NCBI RefSeq assembly: GCF_029350975.1
Contig: NZ_JARKMR010000004.1
Location: forward strand, 267,306 to 331,305
From: Maribacter zhoushanensis
GTDB taxonomy: Bacteria; Bacteroidota; Bacteroidia; Flavobacteriales; Flavobacteriaceae
DNA: 64,000 bases
Reading direction: 5' to 3'
In this document: piece after piece, positions 53,873 to 62,016 of the stretch
How the letters are laid out: each line of letters begins with the position of its first letter
Position numbering within the stretch: position 1 is the first letter of the stretch
Program-made: the position numbers and the translations under genes
The notes under the pieces: model-generated
Database searches by the model: none
The model's input: only the letters and a program-made list of their open reading frames with translations
What the model was told of the DNA's origin: nothing

Positions 53873-53890
53873 GTTTTTATTTTGAATACA

Positions 53891-53898
53891 CAAAAATA
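53891..53898 (-). promoter_or_regulatory. -7 promoter element of the Smr-domain gene
   Basis: TATTTTTG on the minus strand, 18 bp before the ATG at 53872; it overlaps the rejected upstream start. Confidence 0.6.
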
Positions 53899-53931
53899 AT
53901 GGTAATTTTCGGACTACTAATTTATTTATAG

Positions 53932-54237
53932 ATGCGCATTAAGGCATTAATTATTTTTCTTGGACTTGAAAGTTTTATGCTACCCTGCTTCACCAAACAG
54001 ATAATAGGGGTTGATTGTCCTGGTTGTGGCTTACAACGTTCCCTATTATTTTTAATAAAAGGCGAGTTTACATCTGCATTTTTAATGTATCCTGCCATTT
54101 ACCCAATGCTTTTACTTTTTGGTTTTTTAGGACTTAATAAGTTATACCCTGTTAAACACTCAAATACAATTACTATTACACTTATGGTAAGTACCGTAGG
54201 TTTAATATTAACCAATTACATATTAAAATTCATCTAA
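53932..54237 (+). CDS. DUF2752 membrane protein
   Basis: A 101-residue membrane protein with about three helices and the DUF2752 signature in the middle: LPCFTKQIIGVDCPGCGLQR. The paired C-P-G-C-G motif is the family hallmark; function unknown. It is followed on the same strand by two small CCC-motif membrane proteins, and such genes commonly occur together in Bacteroidota. Confidence 0.88.
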   Translation: MRIKALIIFLGLESFMLPCFTKQIIGVDCPGCGLQRSLLFLIKGEFTSAFLMYPAIYPMLLLFGFLGLNKLYPVKHSNTITITLMVSTVGLILTNYILKFI

Positions 54238-54255
54238 TAACTAAACCTTTAAATT

Positions 54256-54594
54256 ATGGAACAACAAAAATTACCTAATGTAACTATCGCTCTTATTTTG
54301 AGTATCGTCTCTTTTTTATGCTGCTGCGTAAGTGCTGGTATAGGAGGTGTTATTATGTCTGGTATTGCATTAATTTTAGTAAACAAAGACACTAAAACTT
54401 ATCAGGAAAATCCACAAGAATATTCCAACTTCAGCACTCTTAAGACAACTAAAATTGTTGCTATAATAGGTCTAGTTCTTGGAGCTCTATCATTATTATG
54501 GACTGTATACTCAATAGTTTCTATGGGTGGTTGGGATGCATACATGGAGCAAACCTCTGAAATTTATGAGCAACTTGGAATACCAATGGAATAA
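54256..54594 (+). CDS. CCC-motif membrane protein (copy 1)
   Basis: A 112-residue membrane protein with two helices. The first starts ALILSIVSFLCCCVSAGIGG, giving three consecutive Cys (CCC); the second is IVAIIGLVLGALSLLWTVYS. The middle loop NKDTKTYQENPQEYSNFSTL is polar. The first helix-Gly-loop pattern is typical of DUF4190-like small proteins. No enzymatic motif. The stop directly abuts the next start (TAA ATG). Confidence 0.8.
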   Translation: MEQQKLPNVTIALILSIVSFLCCCVSAGIGGVIMSGIALILVNKDTKTYQENPQEYSNFSTLKTTKIVAIIGLVLGALSLLWTVYSIVSMGGWDAYMEQTSEIYEQLGIPME

Positions 54595-54906
54595 ATGAAC
54601 AATTCAGAATATCAACAAATACCAGGTTCTAGCAACGCTTTAACTTTTGGCATTTTATCTATTGCCCTAACTCTTTTCTGTTGTGGTCCCTTTGGAGCCA
54701 TCTTCAGTTTCATTGGGTTAAGCAATGCTAAAAAAGCTAAGAATTATTTTGAAGCTAACCCTGGTAACTATAGAGGATATGAAAATATTAGTACAGGAAG
54801 AATACTTTCTTATATAGGTCTAGCACTAGCACTTATTTACTTAGTATTTTGTATTCTGTATTTCGGATTGATCATCGCTTTCTTTGCAACAGCCGATTTT
54901 CAATAA
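54595..54906 (+). CDS. CCC-motif-like small membrane protein (copy 2)
   Basis: A 103-residue paralogue of the previous gene, with ALTFGILSIALTLFCCGPFG, a polar loop (KKAKNYFEANPGNYRGYENI) and a second helix (ILSYIGLALALIYLVFCILY). The Cys pair here is CCG. It starts immediately after the previous stop. The protein is nearly the whole of two hairpins and has no recognised activity. A strong terminator follows. Confidence 0.8.
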   Translation: MNNSEYQQIPGSSNALTFGILSIALTLFCCGPFGAIFSFIGLSNAKKAKNYFEANPGNYRGYENISTGRILSYIGLALALIYLVFCILYFGLIIAFFATADFQ

Positions 54907-54919
54907 GGAAATAGTATTC

Positions 54920-54955
54920 AAAAAACATCCCCGATTTACATCGGGGATTTTTTAT
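54920..54955. terminator. Bidirectional intrinsic terminator (CCC-motif genes / rocD)
   Basis: Stem ATCCCCGA (54927-54934) with TCGGGGAT (54941-54948), A-run before and T-run after, between convergent genes. Confidence 0.9.
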
Positions 54956-54957
54956 TT

Positions 54958-56238
54958 CTAATTTTTAAACTCTTGTAACGTTTTAATTATGATAGAAACA
55001 CAATCTAGAAGTTGTTCTTTTGTCATCACCAATGGCGGTGCAAATCTTATAATATTACCATGAGTTGGTTTTGCTAGTAATCCGTTTTCTTTTAAAGCCA
55101 TACAAATGTCCCAAGCAGTAGAACTATCTTCACTGTCATTAATGAGTATTGCATTTAAAAGACCTTTACCCCTTACACTATTAACCAAATCTGTAGTAGG
55201 AATAAATTTATTTAGCTCAGCTCTAAAAAGCTCGCCTAGTTCATAAGCATTTTCTGCAAGCTCTTCTTCCTTGACTACTTCTAAAGCCGCTATACCAACT
55301 GCAGCAGCAATAGGGTTTCCACCAAAAGTACTACCATGATTACCTGGGCGAATAACACCCATAATATTATCATTTGCCAAAACTGCAGAAACAGGATATG
55401 CTCCACCGGACAAAGCTTTGCCCAATATTAATATATCTGGTTTAATCTCAGGTGTTCCGCTACAATGCTTATCTGAGCAAGAACAATTACCACATGTTGC
55501 CAATAAACGACCTGTTCTTGCAATACCCGTCTGTACTTCATCGGCAATGAACAATACATTATATTTTTCGCACAAAGCTTTCGCCCCGCTTAGGTAACCT
55601 TCAGAAGGTACATAAACTCCGGCTTCACCTTGTATAGGCTCCACTAAAAATCCGGCAATATTCGAATTTGATTTTAAAACCTCTTCAAGAGCAGATAAAT
55701 TATCGTACTCTATTTTAATGAACCCGTCTGTATATGGTCCAAAATTCTTTCGAGCAACCGGATCATTTGAAAAAGAAATTATTGTAGTGGTACGACCGTG
55801 AAAATTATTCTCACAAACAATTATTTCTGCATTGTTCTCGGCAATACCTTTTTCTTCATATGCCCATTTTCTACAAATTTTCAAAGCTGTTTCTACAGCT
55901 TCTGCACCTGTATTCATAGGTAACAACTTATCAAAATGAAAAGTTTCGGTAGCATACTTCTCGTACTTACCCAACATATCATTGTAAAATGCTCTAGAAG
56001 TCAAAGACAATGTTTTGGCTTGTTCTGTCATAGCATTAACAATTTTGGGGTGACAATGCCCTTGGTTTACGGCAGAATATGCGGAGAGGAAATCATAATA
56101 TTTTTTTCCTTCCACATCCCAAACATAAACACCCTCACCTTTGCTTAATACAACAGGTAATGGGTGATAATTGTGAGCACCGTGTTTTTCTTCTAATGCA
56201 ATTGCATCCTTAGAAGTGATGTTTTCTAAAATTGACAT
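54958..56238 (-). CDS. rocD: Ornithine-oxo-acid transaminase
   Basis: A 426-residue class III aminotransferase converting ornithine and 2-oxoglutarate to glutamate semialdehyde and glutamate. Motifs: MNTGAEAVETALKICRKW, CENNFHGRTTTIISFS, IADEVQTGIARTGR, and PLP lysine K274 in LILGKALSGG. Between the DEVQ region and the PLP lysine lies a short Cys-rich insert C249-x2-C252-x-C254-x4-C259, which could bind a metal. It is single, convergent to the CCC-motif genes. Confidence 0.94.
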   Translation of the reverse strand: MSILENITSKDAIALEEKHGAHNYHPLPVVLSKGEGVYVWDVEGKKYYDFLSAYSAVNQGHCHPKIVNAMTEQAKTLSLTSRAFYNDMLGKYEKYATETFHFDKLLPMNTGAEAVETALKICRKWAYEEKGIAENNAEIIVCENNFHGRTTTIISFSNDPVARKNFGPYTDGFIKIEYDNLSALEEVLKSNSNIAGFLVEPIQGEAGVYVPSEGYLSGAKALCEKYNVLFIADEVQTGIARTGRLLATCGNCSCSDKHCSGTPEIKPDILILGKALSGGAYPVSAVLANDNIMGVIRPGNHGSTFGGNPIAAAVGIAALEVVKEEELAENAYELGELFRAELNKFIPTTDLVNSVRGKGLLNAILINDSEDSSTAWDICMALKENGLLAKPTHGNIIRFAPPLVMTKEQLLDCVSIIIKTLQEFKN

Positions 56239-56486
56239 GATAAAAATTACTTTAAATAAAACTTTAGCAATTCCTTCTATACCTTTTTCCTTTCAAATCC
56301 CGAAAAAGTTATCGGGGAGAAAATTCAGCGTGGGAGAGAAATCATCCTGTAGAATTACAAACTTAATAAATATTTTTTTTGAACTACTATAAATACGAAA
56401 AGAACCTATGAACTACCATAAAGTGTGACCTTTAACAAAATATGGTGTCTTAATGAATACAACCAATTTATTATAAAAAGAACACT

Positions 56487-57659
56487 ATGAATTATTTAGA
56501 GAACATGATGACTAGCCTTTCTAACTCAGTTGGCGATTTTTTACCAACTACAATCGGCGCAATACTTATCCTTATAATAGGATGGTTTATCGCCGGGTTT
56601 TTAAAAAGGCTTATTACAAAATTAATTAAGCGAACAAATGTAGATAACAAACTTGGTACTGGTAAAGTTGTACTTTCTTCCTTTATTGGGAAATTAGTAT
56701 ACTTCTTTATCATGATTTTTGTTTTCATGTTGGCTTTAGAAAAGCTAGGCATGACAAGTGTATTAGATCCTGTCAAAAATTTATTAAATGGCTTTACCGA
56801 CTATATACCAAATATTGTAGGAGCTGGTTTAGTAGGCTACATTGGCTATATGTTAGCTACTATAGTTTCTGAATTAGTAGGTTTATCTGGAGAAACTATA
56901 CAAAGTTTTGTACCTAAATTTAAATTGCCAGAGAATTTAGATTTAGTAAACATTCTTAAAAAGGTAGTTTTCATTTTTATATTTATTCCTCTATTAATAA
57001 CGGCATTGAACATCTTAAATATGGATGCAATCTCTGTACCGGCAACACATATGTTAGAACAATTTTTTGCTGCAATACCAAAAATAATTGTTGCTGTTCT
57101 AATTCTTTTAATCTTCGTAATAGGTGGTAGATTTGTTGCTGGTTTAGTAACTGATTTGTTAGAAAGTTTAAATTTAGACGGTATTGTTAATAGAATGAAT
57201 TTAAGTAGCCTTTCATCTAACACAAACCTTGCAAAACTTATAGGTAATGTAGTTTATTTTTTCATAGTTCTTTTTGGTATTACTACTGCATTAGAAAAGT
57301 TAGAATTTGAAAAACTAACCAATGTATTAGATACCCTTGTAGGTGTATCTGGAAACATACTTTTTGGATTGGTAATTTTAATTATCGGTAATTGGATTGC
57401 TTCTACAGCTCATAAAGCAATGGCTAAAGACGAAAGCAGTCTATTTGTAGCATCAATTGTAAGAATGTGCATATTGGCAATTTTCTTGGCAATGGGCCTT
57501 AAAACAATGGGCATAGGTGATGAAATCATTAACATGGCTTTTGGTATTACATTGGGTACAATTGCTGTAACTATTGCACTATCCTTTGGTTTAGGTGGTA
57601 GAGAAGCTGCTGGAAAACAAATGGAAAGAATTTTGAACAAATTCAATAAAAATAAATAG
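56487..57659 (+). CDS. Mechanosensitive-channel-like membrane protein (conserved TM helix repeats)
   Basis: A 390-residue membrane protein composed of repeats of a conserved transmembrane helix pair (GWFIAGFLKRLITKLIKRTN, then IGKLVYFFIMIFVFMLALEK; again GGRFVAGLVTDLLESLNLDG and IGNVVYFFIVLFGITTALEK). This matches the MscS-related family with conserved TM helices. The C-terminus has the amphipathic LSFGLGGREAAGKQMERI typical of these proteins. It could gate ions under osmotic shock; it lacks the large MscS beta domain. The 248-bp upstream gap to rocD holds only a weak hairpin CCCGA/TCGGG (56299-56316). Confidence 0.85.
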   Translation: MNYLENMMTSLSNSVGDFLPTTIGAILILIIGWFIAGFLKRLITKLIKRTNVDNKLGTGKVVLSSFIGKLVYFFIMIFVFMLALEKLGMTSVLDPVKNLLNGFTDYIPNIVGAGLVGYIGYMLATIVSELVGLSGETIQSFVPKFKLPENLDLVNILKKVVFIFIFIPLLITALNILNMDAISVPATHMLEQFFAAIPKIIVAVLILLIFVIGGRFVAGLVTDLLESLNLDGIVNRMNLSSLSSNTNLAKLIGNVVYFFIVLFGITTALEKLEFEKLTNVLDTLVGVSGNILFGLVILIIGNWIASTAHKAMAKDESSLFVASIVRMCILAIFLAMGLKTMGIGDEIINMAFGITLGTIAVTIALSFGLGGREAAGKQMERILNKFNKNK

Positions 57660-57683
57660 TAGTACAAAAGTATTTTACTGTTC

Positions 57684-57726
57684 AAAGTCAGGGAGTCTTA
57701 TCTTAAAGATTTCCTGACTTTTTTTA
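57684..57726 (+). terminator. Intrinsic terminator of the MscS-like gene
   Basis: Stem AAGTCAGG (57685-57692) with CCTGACTT (57713-57720), weak inner pairing, then T-run. Confidence 0.85.
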
Positions 57727-57833
57727 TTTAAGAAATAAGGATAAACAAACCACCAGTTACCAGAACTATCATATTTAACTAAATATAACAACGGTACCTT
57801 GTTTATTAGTTATTATAAATGCCGAGGTATGCT

Positions 57834-57841
57834 TATTTTTG
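57834..57841 (+). promoter_or_regulatory. -7 promoter element of rlmD
   Basis: TATTTTTG ends 4 bp before the ATG at 57846. An in-frame ATG at 57819 lies upstream of this box and is therefore unlikely to be used. Confidence 0.65.
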
Positions 57842-57845
57842 CCAA

Positions 57846-59258
57846 ATGCGAAAAAAGACAAAGCGAGTAGTTTTTGAAAATGTGATGGTGACCGATGCTG
57901 CAGCAAAAGGAAAAACTATTGGTAAAGCCCCAGATGGAAGGGTAATTTTCTTGAACAATACCGTACCTGGCGATGTGGTAGATGTACAGACCACAAAAAA
58001 GCGAAAAGCTTATTTTGAAGGAACAGCCATTAATTTTCATACTCTTTCAGATAAAAGAGTAGATCCGGTTTGCCAGCATTTTAATGTATGTGGTGGTTGC
58101 AAATGGCAAGATATGGGCTATGAACATCAACTATTTTACAAACAAAAAGAGGTAGAAAACAACCTTAAAAGAATTGGACATTTAGACCTGCCAGAGCTTA
58201 CTCCCATATTAGGATCAGAACAAAAGTATTTCTACAGAAACAAAATGGAATTTTCTTTTTCTGACAGTCGTTGGTTAACGCTTGAAGAAGTAAGATCAGA
58301 TAATCAAATAGAAGATAGAAATGCCTTAGGTTTTCATATACCTGGCATGTGGGACAAAATTTTGGATATTAAAAAATGTCATTTACAGAAAGACCCATCT
58401 AATGCAATACGTTTAGAGACAAAAAAATTTGCTACTGAAAACGGATTAACATTTTTTAACCCAAGAAACCAATATGGTTTGCTACGTACATTAATGATAC
58501 GTACCAGCTCTATTGGTGAAATAATGATTCTAGTTCAGTTTTTTGAAAATGATAAAGAAAAAAGAGAGTTGCTTTTAAATCATCTTTCTACAACTTTCCC
58601 TGAGATTACGTCTTTGTTATATGTCATTAATCCAAAACAGAACGATACTATTTACGATCAAGAAATAATCTGTTTTTCTGGTAGAGATCATATTTTTGAG
58701 GAAATGGAAGGGTTGAAATTTAAGATCAATGCCAAATCCTTTTATCAAACGAATTCAGAGCAAGCCTACGAACTTTATAAAATAACTCGAAATTTCGCAG
58801 ATTTAAATGGTGATGAATTGGTTTATGATTTATACACAGGCACAGGTACCATTGCACAGTTTGTATCTAAGAAAGCTAAGAAAGTAGTAGGTATAGAATC
58901 TGTACCAGAAGCAATTTTAGATGCCAAGGCAAACGCAGAGAGAAACAAAATTGAAAATGTTGATTTTTTTGTGGGTGACATGAAAAATGTATTCAATGAA
59001 CAGTTTATTGCTCAAAACGGTGTGCCCGATGTAATTATCACCGATCCTCCAAGAGATGGCATGCACAAAGATGTAGTACAGCAAATATTGAACATAGCAC
59101 CTAAGAAAATGGTTTACGTAAGCTGTAATAGCGCTACACAGGCAAGAGATTTGGAGTTGATGAAGGAAATGTACGATATAACCAAGGTACAGCCAGTAGA
59201 CATGTTTCCACAGACGCATCACGTTGAAAATGTTGTACTTTTAGAAAAGAAAGTTTAG
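57846..59258 (+). CDS. rlmD: 23S rRNA (uracil-1939-C5)-methyltransferase RlmD family
   Basis: A 470-residue SAM-dependent RNA m5U methyltransferase of the TrmA/RlmD family. An N-terminal TRAM domain (VPGDVVDVQTTKKRKAYFEG) precedes an Fe-S site with C76-x5-C82-x2-C85 and a later Cys. The methylase domain has LYTGTGTIAQFVS (SAM), ITDPPRDGM, and the catalytic nucleophile C427 in YVSCNSATQARDL. RlmD versus its close relatives RlmCD cannot be separated here. The start is ATG 57846. DUF6452 and DUF6048 genes follow. Confidence 0.92.
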   Translation: MRKKTKRVVFENVMVTDAAAKGKTIGKAPDGRVIFLNNTVPGDVVDVQTTKKRKAYFEGTAINFHTLSDKRVDPVCQHFNVCGGCKWQDMGYEHQLFYKQKEVENNLKRIGHLDLPELTPILGSEQKYFYRNKMEFSFSDSRWLTLEEVRSDNQIEDRNALGFHIPGMWDKILDIKKCHLQKDPSNAIRLETKKFATENGLTFFNPRNQYGLLRTLMIRTSSIGEIMILVQFFENDKEKRELLLNHLSTTFPEITSLLYVINPKQNDTIYDQEIICFSGRDHIFEEMEGLKFKINAKSFYQTNSEQAYELYKITRNFADLNGDELVYDLYTGTGTIAQFVSKKAKKVVGIESVPEAILDAKANAERNKIENVDFFVGDMKNVFNEQFIAQNGVPDVIITDPPRDGMHKDVVQQILNIAPKKMVYVSCNSATQARDLELMKEMYDITKVQPVDMFPQTHHVENVVLLEKKV

Positions 59259-59259
59259 A

Positions 59260-59766
59260 ATGAGAAAATTTCAATTCGGGTTACTACTGTTTCTGAGTAT
59301 AATTTTTGCATCATCATGCGAAAAGGACGATATCTGTGTAGAAGGAGACACTCCCCTACTCGTTATTGAATTCTATGATATTCTAGACACTGCAAGTCTT
59401 AAAGAAGTGAACACCTTAAGAGTTGTCGGCGTTGGGCAAACGGTGACTGTCAACACGGTTACTGATCGTAGTACGGTAAGTACTATTTCCATTCCTTTAA
59501 AAACTGAAGAAGATGCTACAAGTTTTATATTAATAAGTGACTCCGCCAGTTCTGATGATGGCACAGAAACAGGAAATGTAGATACTATTAACTTCACATA
59601 TTCCAGAATTGAAGATTTTTTGTCTCGTGGTTGTGGCTTTGTAGTTAATTATGATGAACTAGAAGCAAATGTAACAGCAGATTCAGATAATTGGATTCAA
59701 GATATAGAAATAACAAAGTCACTAGTCACCAACTCAGATTCTACACATGTCAAGATTTTTCACTAG
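59260..59766 (+). CDS. DUF6452-type lipoprotein
   Basis: A 168-residue lipoprotein (signal ending ASSC, followed by EKDDICVEGDTPLL). The mature protein is beta-rich (LLVIEFYDILDTASLKEV, then RVVGVGQTVTVNTV) and ends with a domain containing RGCGFVVNYDELEANV. Starts 1 bp after the rlmD stop. The gene overlaps the next by 20 bp. The family is seen only in Bacteroidota, typically between rlmD and a DUF6048 gene. Function unknown. Confidence 0.82.
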   Translation: MRKFQFGLLLFLSIIFASSCEKDDICVEGDTPLLVIEFYDILDTASLKEVNTLRVVGVGQTVTVNTVTDRSTVSTISIPLKTEEDATSFILISDSASSDDGTETGNVDTINFTYSRIEDFLSRGCGFVVNYDELEANVTADSDNWIQDIEITKSLVTNSDSTHVKIFH

Positions 59767-60532
59767 TCTTTTATTCATATTAATTTCTTGTTCGGTATTA
59801 AGCCAAAACAAGCCAATTGACTTAAACCCAAAAGATACCGTTGTACATAAACAATCTTATGGGATCAGTTTAGGTATAGATTTAAGTCGTATTATAACAG
59901 GCGCGCTAGATGATAATTATCAAGGTTTTGAAATTGTTGCAGATTACAGATTAACGCAAAACTTATATTTAGCTGCTGAACTTGGTAACGAAGAGAAGAC
60001 CAGACAAGAGGATCTATATAATTTCACCACTTCTGGTAATTATATTAAGCTAGGTATCAATAAAAACACGTATGCAAACTGGTATGGAGAGCATAATTTA
60101 ATTTACATGGGGGCTAGATTAGGATTTAGCACTTTTGAAAACACATTGAACAATTATCAGTATTTTGATACGAATAGATATTGGAATCCAGATAGTTTTG
60201 CGAACGGATCAGATATACCTGAAAATTTCTCAGGACTTAATGCAACATGGATAGAAGCCGTCTTTGGTACTAAAGTTGAAATTTTTAACAACTTTTATAT
60301 GGGAGCCAGCGTTAGATTAGGTCTTTTATTACACCAAAAAGAAGACGACCGCTTTCCTAACTTATGGATACCCGGTTTTAATAAAGTAACCTGGGACAGT
60401 AATTTTGGAATTGGCTACAACTATAGTATTTCTTATTTCTTACCGCTCTATAAAAAGAAAAACAAGGTTAAGAAAAAAATTGAAAACGCTGCAGAAACAG
60501 AAGGCCCACCAAGACCAAAAGAACGTTTATAG
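59747..60532 (+). CDS. DUF6048-type outer-membrane beta-barrel-like protein
   Basis: A 261-residue exported protein (signal ending SCSVLSQ). Strands with alternating aromatic residues (YGISLGIDLSRIITGALDDN, GFEIVADYRLTQNLYLAAEL, NLIYMGARLGFSTFEN and YNYSISYFLPLYKKKNKVKK) suggest a small outer-membrane beta barrel. The C-terminus is polar. It overlaps the DUF6452 gene by 20 bp and meets the convergent gene at 60527 by 6 bp. The pair likely acts together in the envelope. Confidence 0.82.
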   Translation: MSRFFTSLLFILISCSVLSQNKPIDLNPKDTVVHKQSYGISLGIDLSRIITGALDDNYQGFEIVADYRLTQNLYLAAELGNEEKTRQEDLYNFTTSGNYIKLGINKNTYANWYGEHNLIYMGARLGFSTFENTLNNYQYFDTNRYWNPDSFANGSDIPENFSGLNATWIEAVFGTKVEIFNNFYMGASVRLGLLLHQKEDDRFPNLWIPGFNKVTWDSNFGIGYNYSISYFLPLYKKKNKVKKKIENAAETEGPPRPKERL

Positions 60533-60757
60533 GATCCTAAATCCTTTAATAAATACCCATTTCATTACAATTTTCTCAAGTCCTTCAATTTTAGCGACTG
60601 CAAATTTAGGAGCTAAGATAGAAGCTGCAATGGCTGCTATTGCCGATAAATAAAGACTATTTATAGAGAGTGAAACGTATAAGATAAAACGAAACAAAAC
60701 AAATAGGACCGCAAAGGCTAAAAAATTATATATTAGGACTTTATGCTTTAGCTTCAT
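60527..60757 (-). CDS. Small two-helix membrane protein next to the RlmL-like gene
   Basis: A 76-residue protein with two hydrophobic segments (VLIYNFLAFAVLFVLFRFIL and SLYLSAIAAIAASILAPKFA). Its ATG overlaps the stop of the upstream methyltransferase gene (ATGA at 60754-60757) on the same strand, an arrangement typical of coupled genes, which is the main evidence that it is real. Its end overlaps the convergent DUF6048 gene by 6 bp. No family recognised. Confidence 0.65.
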   Translation of the reverse strand: MKLKHKVLIYNFLAFAVLFVLFRFILYVSLSINSLYLSAIAAIAASILAPKFAVAKIEGLEKIVMKWVFIKGFRIL

Positions 60758-61929
60758 TCTTCATTTCTTTTTTGATACTTGGCTTTCTTGCTACCTTCGT
60801 ACATTTCATACTTCACCAAGCGCGATTCTAAGTGACTATTAAACACTTTTATTTTTCTAGAAGGTCTTAATCCTACAAATTTCAAAGCAGGTAGATTACT
60901 GGTAATAAACCAAGCATTGGTACCAGGGTAACCCTGTTTTAAAGTATCACCAATAGCACTGTAAAAGTTTTCTAAATCAATATCTAAACGTTCTCCATAA
61001 GGTGGGTTAAAACACATATGTAATGTACCTTCTGTTTGCTTATCCGTTTTGAAAAAATCTTTTCTTTCTACCGTGATATAATCCTCAAGGTTTGCATTTT
61101 CTATATTGTCTTGTGCTTTTCTTACAGCAGAGGGCGCTTTATCATAACCAATAATCTTATGATGAAATTCTCTAGTTTTCTTCAAACTAGAATCTACAAT
61201 CTTTTCATACAGTTCAGCATCAAAGTCTGTCCATTTTTCAAAAGCAAAACCTTTTCTATTTATATTGGCAGGTATATTACAAGCTATCATAGCAGCTTCC
61301 GTCAACATAGTACCACTACCGCACATAGGGTCAAGAAAATCGCATTGACCGTCCCAACCACTTAAAAGCAATAAGCCTGAAGCCAGAACTTCATTTATAG
61401 GCGCAATATTTGTTGCAGTACGGTATCCTCTCTTATGTAAAGAATAACCAGAACTGTCTAAAGACACATTACAGTCATTATTATGAATATGAATGTTTAT
61501 ACGTAAATCTGGATCTTTTACATCTACATCTGGTCTTGTACCATCCGTATCTCTAAATTTATCTACAATAGCATCTTTTGTTTTTTGAGATACATATAGA
61601 GAATGGGTAAATTGATCTGAATTGACAGTAGCATCAATAGCAAAAGTTTCACTAACGGAAAGGTACTCTGTCCAATCCATCGCATATATTTTTTTGTAAA
61701 GATCATTTTCATCTCTTACACGAAATGAATGAATTGGTTTAATAATCTTAATAGCTGTTCTTAAACATAGGTTAGCTTTGTACATAAAACCAGTATCTCC
61801 TTCAAAAGATACATTTCTAGTTCCCTCTACAACATTACTCGCACCTAAATTTCTAAGCTCTTTAGAAAGCAGTTCTTCGAAACCAAATAAGGTCTTTGCG
61901 ACCATTTTAAAATTATTACCCATATTCAT
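60754..61929 (-). CDS. THUMP-domain RNA methyltransferase (RlmL/RlmK type)
   Basis: A 391-residue SAM-dependent RNA methyltransferase. An N-terminal THUMP-containing region (about 1-155: LFGFEELLSKELRNLGASNV, then VSQKTKDAIVDKFRDTDG) precedes a Rossmann methylase with LDPMCGSGTMLTEAAMIA and the catalytic NPPYGERL. This matches the single-domain RlmL N-terminal half that makes m2G in 23S rRNA. ATG 61929 or, two codons later, 61923 could be the start. A -7 box lies 15 bp upstream. Confidence 0.9.
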   Translation of the reverse strand: MNMGNNFKMVAKTLFGFEELLSKELRNLGASNVVEGTRNVSFEGDTGFMYKANLCLRTAIKIIKPIHSFRVRDENDLYKKIYAMDWTEYLSVSETFAIDATVNSDQFTHSLYVSQKTKDAIVDKFRDTDGTRPDVDVKDPDLRINIHIHNNDCNVSLDSSGYSLHKRGYRTATNIAPINEVLASGLLLLSGWDGQCDFLDPMCGSGTMLTEAAMIACNIPANINRKGFAFEKWTDFDAELYEKIVDSSLKKTREFHHKIIGYDKAPSAVRKAQDNIENANLEDYITVERKDFFKTDKQTEGTLHMCFNPPYGERLDIDLENFYSAIGDTLKQGYPGTNAWFITSNLPALKFVGLRPSRKIKVFNSHLESRLVKYEMYEGSKKAKYQKRNEE

Positions 61930-61943
61930 CTTTTCTCGTACCG

Positions 61944-61951
61944 CAAAAATA
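61944..61951 (-). promoter_or_regulatory. -7 promoter element of the RlmL-like gene
   Basis: TATTTTTG on the minus strand, 14 bp before the ATG at 61929, arranged back-to-back with a plus-strand box for the ZIP transporter. Confidence 0.6.
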
Positions 61952-61954
61952 CGC

Positions 61955-61962
61955 TAATTTTG
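61955..61962 (+). promoter_or_regulatory. -7 promoter element of the ZIP transporter gene
   Basis: TAATTTTG matches TAnnTTTG; 54 bp before the ATG at 62017. Confidence 0.5.
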
Positions 61963-62016
61963 ACGCCTGTTTAATTTATGACCTATTTCCTTTTTTAAAA
62001 GGTTTATCAGCATCAC

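Noticed and set aside
56299..56316. Hairpin CCCGA/TCGGG upstream of rocD
   Set aside because: Five-base stem without a T-run; not a credible terminator or regulatory site.
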